55,631 nt of DNA, from IMG/VR virus record IMGVR_UViG_3300030099_001934, positions 1-55,631 of that record, one strand, 5' to 3'. Positions 36,444-42,954 of the stretch are shown piece by piece. Numbering within the stretch: the stretch's first letter is position 1; every line of letters begins with the position of its first letter. The notes beneath the pieces are model-generated. The model did no database searches and was not told the DNA's origin. It saw only the letters and a program-made list of their open reading frames with translations. Origin of the DNA: a virus. The position numbers and the translations under genes were made by a program.

Positions 36444-37126
36444 CAATTTATATCACCTGCATGTTCTATCAATTTATCTCGCATTCTCGCCCATGAATCA
36501 GGGCTTTCTTTACTTAACTCAACCTTTAGAATATTGATTGTGTTATTGATTTGATTATTCTCTGTGGTAGGACTCCACTGCTCATTCATCTTGAGCAAGT
36601 CCTTTATTGATTCTCTGACTTCTTTGTGCAAGGACACTGCATCTCTAACAAACCCGTCTTCGTGAACACTACCCTCATGGAGCAATTCTGACAACTTAAC
36701 ATTGAGGAGTTCAACATTTGACCTGAGCGCATTTATTTCTTCTCCTACAACTAATGTTATCTCAGCGGCTGCGCTTCTTTGAACTAACGGTTGAAAATGA
36801 TGTTTCATGTGATGATACACAGAAGACTCAGCGATACCAATTTCTTCAGCGATAGCCTCTGATTCAGACCCATCTTCAAAATATCTTCTTTCAAAGTCAG
36901 CCCTTTCAGGGTGGGCGCAAACCTTGCACTGCGGATTAGAAGCCATGTGAAATTGACCCATGTGATTACGAAAGTGGCGGTCAGTTGTGTTCAATCTCCA
37001 GCCCATGTCTTGGTCTAATTGTTTAGAAGAGATTTCACCGTCAAGGAGTCCCTTCTCTAAGTCTTCACGACTTGGGTGCTGACACAAAGGACAAGAGCGT
37101 TTTGATACAGGTTTGCCCTCCGCCAT
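36443..37126 (-). CDS. Probable terminase small subunit with two zinc/HTH modules
   Basis: 227 residues. Two similar modules occupy residues about 11-55 and 65-115: CPLCQHPSREDLEKGLLDGE and CKVCAHPERADFERRYFEDG, each with CxxC-H-P followed by a helix-turn-helix and a His pair (HFRNHMGQFH and HMKHHF). A coiled-coil helix and a short C-terminal region follow. DNA-binding module plus oligomerisation helix in the first gene of the operon is typical of small terminases. It could instead be a transcription regulator. The ATG has no clear ribosome binding site; a short or leaderless transcript is possible. Confidence 0.6.
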   Translation of the reverse strand: MAEGKPVSKRSCPLCQHPSREDLEKGLLDGEISSKQLDQDMGWRLNTTDRHFRNHMGQFHMASNPQCKVCAHPERADFERRYFEDGSESEAIAEEIGIAESSVYHHMKHHFQPLVQRSAAAEITLVVGEEINALRSNVELLNVKLSELLHEGSVHEDGFVRDAVSLHKEVRESIKDLLKMNEQWSPTTENNQINNTINILKVELSKESPDSWARMRDKLIEHAGDIN

Positions 37127-37185
37127 GACACGCTTAAAGCAGCATTACCCATAATGCTTTTTCTCTTTGACCTTGTGGGCGTTAC
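37127..37185. promoter_or_regulatory. Divergent intergenic region with promoter-like element
   Basis: This gap separates the leftward packaging operon from the single rightward zinc gene. On the + strand TTAAAGCAGCATTA at 37134-37147 matches the 3' part of the rightward TATA elements at 50-55 kb (ATAAAGCAGCATTA). It may be a degenerate promoter for the gene at 37186, and the reverse strand must also hold a start for the small terminase gene. No ribosome binding site is obvious on either side. Confidence 0.4.
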
Positions 37186-37461
37186 ATGCTGCCACCCTAT
37201 GAGAGAGTTCCTAAGCAACCTCTCAAAGAGCGTGGTAAAGATTTAATCAAAGCATCAAAAGATGCACTGAAAGGTAATAGGGTATCAAAAGAAGAATACA
37301 TGGCGAGACTTGATGAATGTTATCAGTGTCCTTACATGCAAAAAAGAATGGGAACATGCCGACTGTGTAATTGTGTCATGAAAATTAAAGCGCTTGCGCC
37401 TTCAATTTCATGTCCGATAAAGAAATGGTCAGCGAGTGATTCGGGAGTAAAGAGTGGTTAA
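37186..37461 (+). CDS. Cys-rich zinc-binding protein (lone rightward gene)
   Basis: 91 residues. A basic helical N-terminus (KERGKDLIKASKDALKG) is followed by DECYQCPYMQKRMGTCRLCN then CVMKIKALAPSISCPIKKW. This CxxC...CxxCxC...CP arrangement resembles a small zinc protein common in phage genomes (DUF6171-like, from memory). It is the only rightward gene in the 49 kb leftward block and its 3' end overlaps the convergent membrane-protein gene by 33 bases. Function unknown. Confidence 0.75.
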   Translation: MLPPYERVPKQPLKERGKDLIKASKDALKGNRVSKEEYMARLDECYQCPYMQKRMGTCRLCNCVMKIKALAPSISCPIKKWSASDSGVKSG

Positions 37462-37677
37462 GAAGACTAATCCTCCAAAGATACCTACTACGAATACGCT
37501 AACATCTCCGCTGCTCATTGAATCTCCTTTGAAAACTAAGATAGATGCACAAGCGATAATGATTGAGATAAACTGAACCATTATCATTTCTACGATGATA
37601 TTTCTACTGGGAGCAAATATAGTGCTACTTGCTTGACTAATTCTCATACTGTAATCAGACATACTACCGGGTTGCAT
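37429..37677 (-). CDS. Small membrane protein with two transmembrane segments
   Basis: 82 residues with GGTGA just upstream of ATG 37677. Two hydrophobic segments lie at about residues 28-49 and 59-77, joined by a short polar turn. Size and topology fit a holin-like protein, but no lysis gene is adjacent, so that remains a guess. It overlaps the convergent zinc gene at its 3' end. Confidence 0.6.
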   Translation of the reverse strand: MQPGSMSDYSMRISQASSTIFAPSRNIIVEMIMVQFISIIIACASILVFKGDSMSSGDVSVFVVGIFGGLVFLTTLYSRITR

Positions 37678-37686
37678 TTTATCACC

Positions 37687-38349
37687 TTAGTTTCTTGGTA
37701 GTCCTATGAGTCCACGAGCGACACTACCAATTCCGCCACCGACTTTGTTCATCATTCCTTCATCTTGTAAAGCAGCACCAAGAGCATTACCCATTAGAGA
37801 CTGTTGAGACATATTGAAAATCTGTTGCCTTTGCATTTCAGCATCTTGGAACTTTTGATTACTTGCGGCTACCATGTTGTTAAGAATCATACTAACATTT
37901 TCTACGCTAAGTGTTTGTAAATCCGAAGGTAAAGTAGCGGGGTCAAGTTTCATACCGCCCTCATCTTCGTCAATAACAAATGTAGCATTTTTTAGAATGT
38001 TAAGTAAACTTAGACTTGTAGTTGCAGCAATTAAATCTACTAAAGTGCCAAGTCCTCCGTCTTTGATAAAACGATGAATTGGATTTTGAGATTGAAGTAG
38101 AGCACCCATCAACTCCATTTCGCTTGGAGGGGTGTATTGCTGTTGTTGAAACATTTGTTGCTGTTGTTGATTCATACCGACACCATTCATCATTCCAGCA
38201 ATAAATCCTTGATTTTGCTGTTGTTGCATGGGCTGTGCGCTAAGAGAATAACTGCTTTGTGGTTGCTGCATTCCGTAGTTCATTCCTCCACCAGTTGCTG
38301 ATAGATTCAAACCACCAGTTTGCTGTTGTTGATTACCGAGTCCTAACAT
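37687..38349 (-). CDS. Gln/Met-rich hypothetical protein
   Basis: 220 residues. The first 75 residues are low-complexity Gln/Met/Gly (NQQQQTGGLN, PMQQQQNQ), the middle is ordered and helical with LVDLIAATTSLSLLNILKNA, and the end is Gly-rich. Gln-rich N-termini also occur in the upstream 311-residue gene, and the two may form a complex. I do not recognise a family. Confidence 0.6.
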   Translation of the reverse strand: MLGLGNQQQQTGGLNLSATGGGMNYGMQQPQSSYSLSAQPMQQQQNQGFIAGMMNGVGMNQQQQQMFQQQQYTPPSEMELMGALLQSQNPIHRFIKDGGLGTLVDLIAATTSLSLLNILKNATFVIDEDEGGMKLDPATLPSDLQTLSVENVSMILNNMVAASNQKFQDAEMQRQQIFNMSQQSLMGNALGAALQDEGMMNKVGGGIGSVARGLIGLPRN

Positions 38350-38353
38350 CGTA

Positions 38354-39289
38354 TCATGCCTCCCCAGCGACTACTCCACCATCAAGGTTCTGTTGTAATT
38401 TTGCATTCTCGGTGTTAAGTAATTCTTGGAATGCTTGAGTAGGCATATTCATTTGTTGTAATTCCATTTGGAATATACGCAAGTCAAACACAACCATTGT
38501 AACATCGTTTTGACCAGTAACTGGATTAGCATAATGTAGAACATTGATACCTTTTGTTTTACCAGCATCTCTTTCAAGTTCAGCGAAGAACGGTTCGTAT
38601 TTTTGTAGCATAGCAGGTGTCGGGTCATTTTTCTTTACAGAAGATATAGGAACTGTTACGATAGATACACCCCTTTTGACTTTATCACGAAGTCGGCTTG
38701 GGTTCATCTCATTCTGTTTGTCCTCCTCAGCCTCCCATTTACATAGCAAATGATAGAGGTGCATGTGTTCAGGACAGTATGTTCCTTTGAGTTTACGCCC
38801 ACTGGTAACTTTATCTTGTGCAATAAACGCTTCAGGTTGCCCAGTAACCGGATTTTGCCAATACATTTCCCAAAGAGAGCGCCCTGTTTCTTCATCGCAA
38901 ATACGCATGTAAAGATTATCATGCTGGATTAGATTTGCACAGTTACAACCATCTACAACACATGTTCCTGTATCTTTAGCATATCTGTATTTACGACCAA
39001 ATAAAAATCTCATTGGGTTGAAAATAGAACGCTTTGCCGGTTGAAGTAATTTGTAGGCTTGTTTGATGTCTTTACGGCGAGCCTTTCTTGGGTCAGGATG
39101 ACGACTTGGATAAAAATTAACTTTGGGAACTTCTATATTTCCTGATGCTGCTGCCGCTTGCATACCTTGTTGAGCCACCAACATTTCTTGTAGAGCAGCC
39201 TGAGTAAGTTGTTCATTACCTTGCATAGCCAAAGTTGCTAATTGCGCTTCGTTAAGATTCTGTTGTTGATTTCTACTAAAGTTCATCAT
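38354..39289 (-). CDS. Hypothetical protein with a Cys/His metal site
   Basis: 311 residues. A Gln/Ala-rich N-terminus precedes a basic segment (RHPDPRKARRKDIKQAYKLL), then TCVVDGCNC and later YCPEHMHLYHLLC, which together could bind zinc. The C-terminal domain is alpha-beta (VTMVVFDLRIFQMELQQMNM). The start overlaps the stop of the AbrB-like gene. Function unknown. Confidence 0.6.
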   Translation of the reverse strand: MMNFSRNQQQNLNEAQLATLAMQGNEQLTQAALQEMLVAQQGMQAAAASGNIEVPKVNFYPSRHPDPRKARRKDIKQAYKLLQPAKRSIFNPMRFLFGRKYRYAKDTGTCVVDGCNCANLIQHDNLYMRICDEETGRSLWEMYWQNPVTGQPEAFIAQDKVTSGRKLKGTYCPEHMHLYHLLCKWEAEEDKQNEMNPSRLRDKVKRGVSIVTVPISSVKKNDPTPAMLQKYEPFFAELERDAGKTKGINVLHYANPVTGQNDVTMVVFDLRIFQMELQQMNMPTQAFQELLNTENAKLQQNLDGGVVAGEA

Positions 39290-39483
39290 TCTACCACGAC
39301 CTGCTTAGCCGTAGGTGTCATGACTACAACAATTTGTCCCTCTTGAACGGTAAATCTCCAATTAACATCATCACCAGCACTAAGTCCAAAATGCTCTACG
39401 ATAAACATAGGAACAGTTGTCCTTAGACTGCGACTACCGCCACCAGTAGATACCAAAGTAGTAGACGATTTTTTACCTGTCAT
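39286..39483 (-). CDS. AbrB/SpoVT-like swapped-hairpin DNA-binding protein
   Basis: 65 residues. SLRTTVPMFIVEHFGLSAGD followed by DVNWRFTVQEGQIVVVMTP matches the AbrB/MazE swapped-hairpin fold (an R-T-V-P strand, a short helix, GL-x-GD, then two strands). Such proteins are small dimeric transcription regulators, common in archaea and their viruses. It precedes the 311-residue gene with a 4-base overlap. A regulatory target is not visible. Confidence 0.75.
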   Translation of the reverse strand: MTGKKSSTTLVSTGGGSRSLRTTVPMFIVEHFGLSAGDDVNWRFTVQEGQIVVVMTPTAKQVVVE

Positions 39484-39538
39484 ATTTACACCGAAAGAGT
39501 TGTTATTGAAAAGGCTACCTATGGGGTCATTTTTTTGG

Positions 39539-40261
39539 TCAAGATGTCAAAAGACTCACCATAGTCTTCTCTACATTCCATCCTATTCTTGTAGCCATGA
39601 AAGACCTGCGAGTAGGAATACCTGCTTTTTGTAACCTGATTAAGTCGTCTCTGAACGGGTCAAATATCTTATGTTCCCCTATGCGGCCATCGTGCCATAG
39701 TTTAGATGCAGTCTCATCAAAGAAACGGTCAGCCTTGTTAGCAACTAACATGATGACTCTTGGGTGATATTTTTTACCTCTAAACCTTGACCATAAAGAA
39801 CGGTAACGATATTCTCGTTTTATTAGACAATCTACAAGATAACGAAAGCCAGCAATTTGTTGCACAGCATCGTCTCCTCCTTTGAATGCTCTATCATCAA
39901 ACATGTAGACAATTGCCTCTACACCACGAGTTACCATATCCTCAATCCACAGATTCCAAAAACGCTCTTGGCCTCCTATGTCGGATGAATAGACTACTCT
40001 TTTTTCACCTTGCCAAGATACTCTTTTTCTTGTTGGTTTTGGCATTTTATATTTACCAATTTTTAGTATACGAGAGTGAGTAGTTCTTTCATCTTCAGGT
40101 ATTTCCTCCATTTCACCGGGAGTTGTAAGGTAACGGTCAAGTGTAGTTTTACCAACCATAGGTGCTCCGTATACACCGACCTTTCTTGGTTTGTAAGAAT
40201 TGTAGAGATTCTGACCCCACATCGCTGCGCCTACAAGCGCAGTTCCTCCGGGGTCTACCAT
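39539..40261 (-). CDS. Ras/Arf-like small GTPase
   Basis: 240 residues. Small GTPase motifs are in order: G1 GAPMVGKT (32-39), switch I candidate Thr60/Thr61, G3 DIGGQ (94-98, with the GG seen in Arf and some archaeal GTPases), and G4 NKAD (175-178). G5 is weak (FMATR). The extra length is an insertion between G1 and G3 and a longer segment before G4. It would bind and hydrolyse GTP as a switch. Its neighbours encode membrane proteins, so membrane-linked work is possible. No lipidation motif is seen. A Ras-family GTPase in a tailed virus is unusual. Confidence 0.8.
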   Translation of the reverse strand: MVDPGGTALVGAAMWGQNLYNSYKPRKVGVYGAPMVGKTTLDRYLTTPGEMEEIPEDERTTHSRILKIGKYKMPKPTRKRVSWQGEKRVVYSSDIGGQERFWNLWIEDMVTRGVEAIVYMFDDRAFKGGDDAVQQIAGFRYLVDCLIKREYRYRSLWSRFRGKKYHPRVIMLVANKADRFFDETASKLWHDGRIGEHKIFDPFRDDLIRLQKAGIPTRRSFMATRIGWNVEKTMVSLLTS

Positions 40262-40264
40262 TGA

Positions 40265-40522
40265 TTAATCCCACCACTTTAACCAGTTAGCAAAGTCTTC
40301 AAGTTTTTTAATACTCCAATCTACAGTGTTTTCATATATACTGTATTCAGGATTGTGAAACTCAAAGCCACTAACAATAAGACATGTAATACCCGATGCG
40401 ATAATTGTCTTTATCCAGCCCCAAGTTCTTTCGTATGCGTTATCTACTGTATTTGCTATGTGAATAGCACGAAGAGTGCTTTCAGTAGCATCGTCAGAAG
40501 GAGTGCGAAAGATTCGACCCAT
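40265..40522 (-). CDS. Single-pass membrane protein
   Basis: 85 residues with one hydrophobic segment at about 34-55 (WIKTIIASGITCLIVSGFEF). The C-terminus is Trp-rich (FANWLKWWD). It is separated by 3 bases from the GTPase gene downstream, so the two may act together. Unknown function. Confidence 0.6.
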   Translation of the reverse strand: MGRIFRTPSDDATESTLRAIHIANTVDNAYERTWGWIKTIIASGITCLIVSGFEFHNPEYSIYENTVDWSIKKLEDFANWLKWWD

Positions 40523-40535
40523 GTTTAAGCCTCAC

Positions 40536-41156
40536 TCAAGATTTCTTTTCATATCTCTTATCAGGTGTGCCGTCTTTCTTTAACTTCACAGGCTCTTCAT
40601 CTATACCAAGAGTAAGCGGTTGTTGTATTTTCGCCTCATGAGTTGGAATACGACTACTATCAAATACAGTAGAGCCGCCACCTCTATTGTCAAATGAGCC
40701 AATCATAGAAGGAGAACCACCCGCTACGCCCCAACTTGGTGGCATTTTTCCGGGGTTTTCCTCCATCCAGCGAAGTTCACGCTCAAGTTGTGCTTCTTGC
40801 ATTCTCATTTCCATTTCAGCCCTACGATTATCAAACTGCTGTTGCATCATACGGTATTGGTGGTTTCTTTGTTTCTCAATATTACCATGTCTTACTTTCT
40901 CCTGTAAGTTCTGTTCAAAGAACATCTTGAAGAAGTAATATGCAATACCCTGCATAAAGAATGCACCCATAGCATAAGTAAATCCATTTATCCAAACACT
41001 GTCCTGTTTAAGCCAAACCTCAGCATCAAAGATACCAATTGCTACTCCGACCAGTGTGCTTTGGGCTAAGATAAGCCCCATTAACCTAATTTCCGCTTCG
41101 TGATGGTCTTGTGATTCCATAATGTCCACTGGACTGTCCACTCCGGGGGTCACCAT
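40536..41156 (-). CDS. Membrane protein with two transmembrane segments and a coiled coil
   Basis: 206 residues. Hydrophobic segments lie at about 23-43 and 55-76, followed by a long Gln/Arg/Glu coiled coil (residues about 80-135) and a disordered tail. It is the first gene after the inverted-repeat element at 41.2 kb, and precedes the single-pass protein and the GTPase in one leftward run. The trio might form a membrane complex (inference). No SD is clear upstream of ATG 41156. Confidence 0.65.
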   Translation of the reverse strand: MVTPGVDSPVDIMESQDHHEAEIRLMGLILAQSTLVGVAIGIFDAEVWLKQDSVWINGFTYAMGAFFMQGIAYYFFKMFFEQNLQEKVRHGNIEKQRNHQYRMMQQQFDNRRAEMEMRMQEAQLERELRWMEENPGKMPPSWGVAGGSPSMIGSFDNRGGGSTVFDSSRIPTHEAKIQQPLTLGIDEEPVKLKKDGTPDKRYEKKS

Positions 41157-41172
41157 AAAGGTTGCTGGGGGT

Positions 41173-41262
41173 GTTGTCCGAGTTGTCAGTTGTATTATCT
41201 ATACTTTGAAAGAATAATTACAAAACAATATTTGTGTAAACAATACATTAGACAACTTAGAC
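41173..41262. repeat. Inverted GTTGTC-type repeat element, copy 1
   Basis: The left arm GTTGTCCGAGTTGTCAG (41173-41189) contains GTTGTC twice at 9-base spacing. The right arm TTAGACAACTTAGAC (41248-41262) is its inverted counterpart, and the 58 bases between are AT-rich. The left arm plus its extension AGTTGTATTAT matches 24 of 26 bases at 51447-51472. Position: just upstream of the leftward membrane-protein gene. Candidate operator, origin or recombination element. Confidence 0.65.
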
Positions 41263-41265
41263 AAA

Positions 41266-41697
41266 TCAAAATGGATAAGGATGCATTAATTCTTTTCTAT
41301 TTTCAACATCTTCTTCTTTATGATAATCGTCTAAAGATGTCAATAAAGCCTGTGCTATCAATTTATCTTGTTCATCCATAGGGCCACCCATCAAGTTCCT
41401 CAACAACTCAAGGTCTTCTTTGATTCCCTTTGTAATGGGGCGCAGTGTCCCTTTATCTTTGAAGTGCCTTGCCCTGTTTTTATGTTCATCTTCTACTGTC
41501 AATTTACCACCTTCTGTATGAGAAATGTCACGGTGAGAGTGGTCACCATACATACCACGCCTCTGTCTTTCTCTATTCAAGTCCTCTCTATACTTGACTC
41601 TTTCAGGAGATGACTCGTATTTAGTGTCATACTCTTTTTTACGGCGTAATGCTTCAGGAGACTTACGCTCTTTACGGACTACACCAATGTCTGTCAT
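41266..41697 (-). CDS. Conserved marine-virus-type basic protein
   Basis: 143 residues. The segment KKEYDTKYESSPERVKYRED then GDHSHRDISHTEGGKLTVED resembles a small protein family I recall from many marine phage genomes, without known function. It is charged and probably partly disordered. Its 3' end touches the inverted repeat at 41.2 kb. The C-terminal part is helical (KLIAQALLTSLDDYHKEEDV). Confidence 0.6.
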   Translation of the reverse strand: MTDIGVVRKERKSPEALRRKKEYDTKYESSPERVKYREDLNRERQRRGMYGDHSHRDISHTEGGKLTVEDEHKNRARHFKDKGTLRPITKGIKEDLELLRNLMGGPMDEQDKLIAQALLTSLDDYHKEEDVENRKELMHPYPF

Positions 41698-41698
41698 A

Positions 41699-42013
41699 CT
41701 AACAATTCCATCTCTTCAACGCTGCTCCTTTCGGAGTCAGTTTTCCATCTTTACTGGTTGGGCCTTTACTACCGCCCATTCTTGCACAAAATGATTTACG
41801 CCTCTTAGCAGCCTTGCTACCCGGTTTGAGTTTGCTTGGTTTTTTAGTTACTGGTCTTTTCAAATTAGCACCAGTTTCTCTTTTGAACTTAGCACGACCC
41901 TTAGCGTTCAACCCACCACTCTTAGAGTGTCTTTTTGGATTATAACCGTGAAACGGTTTAGATTTCTTTTTTGCTTTTTCAATTACAGACCATGCTTCTT
42001 CAAATGCACTCAT
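41699..42013 (-). CDS. Very basic protein with N-terminal LLK-type motif (DUF6321-like)
   Basis: 104 residues. The N-terminus, MSAFEEAWSVIEKAKKKSK, is a variant of the shared motif. The rest is Lys/Arg/Gly-rich and ends with TSKDGKLTPKGAALKRWNC, which resembles the DUF6321 family as I recall it. A positive charge this high suggests contact with packaged DNA. The start overlaps the DUF5872-like gene as ATGA. A role as a DNA-condensing virion protein is inferred. Confidence 0.65.
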   Translation of the reverse strand: MSAFEEAWSVIEKAKKKSKPFHGYNPKRHSKSGGLNAKGRAKFKRETGANLKRPVTKKPSKLKPGSKAAKRRKSFCARMGGSKGPTSKDGKLTPKGAALKRWNC

Positions 42014-42612
42014 TGTATCACACCAACCATTTTTTTCATACTTTCAGTTTTCTTTTTCTGTTGCTCAATAAAATTACGATAAACACCAGCCTCTTGTTTC
42101 TTACCCATTTCTCGTGCTCTTTGTTCCATAGCAATTGCTGCTTGTGTTTTGTGAGCATGACTGCGGCTGCTGTTTTTAATTTTAGATACGGATTGACGAG
42201 CCTTTGCTGGATTTTTGAACCCTAAACCATGTATAGTGCCTTTTGGATTTTCGTCAGTATACAAATCAGAGTGTTTCTTTGAACCAGCAGGTTGTCCTTT
42301 TTTACGAGGTATACGAGGTGCTTTTACCAAGACACTTTTGACAATCGTAGGTTTACCACCTACTCCTTGTTTTTTACTACGCTTTCTTTTAGTAGCGGCT
42401 CGCTTTTGTCCTTCGGACATTGAGCCGGAAGTCTTTGGAGTTTTACTTGATACTTTTACACTTGGTCTACACTTTGGATAACCCTTGCTTGAAGTCTTGG
42501 CTTTTGACCTACCACAAGGAGGGTGAGAACCATCTTTATTCTTACGACTAACATCAACCCATTTTTCTTTGAACCATCGGTTCAAGTTTTTACGGATTAA
42601 CACTTTAGTCAT
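42010..42612 (-). CDS. Very basic Lys-rich protein (DUF5872-like)
   Basis: 200 residues. The N-terminal part LNRWFKEKWVDVSRKNKDGS followed by HPPCGR and KGYPKCRP resembles the DUF5872 family of phage proteins (from memory). The rest is Lys/Arg/Ser-rich and likely disordered. It is followed by another very basic gene, so both may bind genome DNA in the capsid. No catalytic motif. Confidence 0.65.
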   Translation of the reverse strand: MTKVLIRKNLNRWFKEKWVDVSRKNKDGSHPPCGRSKAKTSSKGYPKCRPSVKVSSKTPKTSGSMSEGQKRAATKRKRSKKQGVGGKPTIVKSVLVKAPRIPRKKGQPAGSKKHSDLYTDENPKGTIHGLGFKNPAKARQSVSKIKNSSRSHAHKTQAAIAMEQRAREMGKKQEAGVYRNFIEQQKKKTESMKKMVGVIQ

Positions 42613-42616
42613 CCAC

Positions 42617-42793
42617 TCACCTTACTGCTACCATCTTTGAAATCTTACTTGCTTTTTTCTTTTGTTTGTCAAGTAAAGCATAACAAGGACACTTAGGGGC
42701 TTCTGCCGAACACTGCATAACTCCTTTGAGCATACACACGCATGGGGTCTTTTCAGTGCCACCACAACAACATGATTTACGCTTTAGTTTCAT
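42617..42793 (-). CDS. Small Cys-rich protein, 58 residues
   Basis: I take ATG 42793, which overlaps the stop of the upstream 54-residue gene (ATGA), rather than a longer frame from 42844. The product has CCCGGTEKTPCVCMLKGVMQ followed by CSAEAPKCPCYALLD, at least eight cysteines, and a Lys-rich end. Probably binds zinc or an iron-sulfur cluster; function unknown. Confidence 0.6.
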   Translation of the reverse strand: MKLKRKSCCCGGTEKTPCVCMLKGVMQCSAEAPKCPCYALLDKQKKKASKISKMVAVR

Positions 42794-42954
42794 TTCTTTT
42801 TCCCCTTTTTCTTGAACTTTCCACGACAGTATTGCACAGCCCACCCATTAGCATACGCCGATGGATAAACTTTGAACTTTCTTTTAGCAGCAGCCTTACC
42901 TGCTGGACATAATTTTTTCTCAAGCGAATCCCATGCAATATCAAACGGTGTCAT
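42790..42954 (-). CDS. Small basic protein with N-terminal LLK-type motif, 54 residues
   Basis: ATG 42954 overlaps the stop of the 938-residue gene as ATGA. It begins MTPFDIAWDSLEKKL, a variant of the shared motif, followed by KVYPSAYANGWAVQYCRGKF and a Lys-rich end, a short domain I recall from marine virus proteins. Its length makes it easy to miss. It fits the tagged-protein set of this region: a tag plus a small basic domain. Confidence 0.7.
   Translation of the reverse strand: MTPFDIAWDSLEKKLCPAGKAAAKRKFKVYPSAYANGWAVQYCRGKFKKKGKKK

Noticed and set aside
37429-37677. Holin
   Set aside because: Two transmembrane segments fit, but no endolysin or lysis cluster is next to it; kept as membrane protein only.
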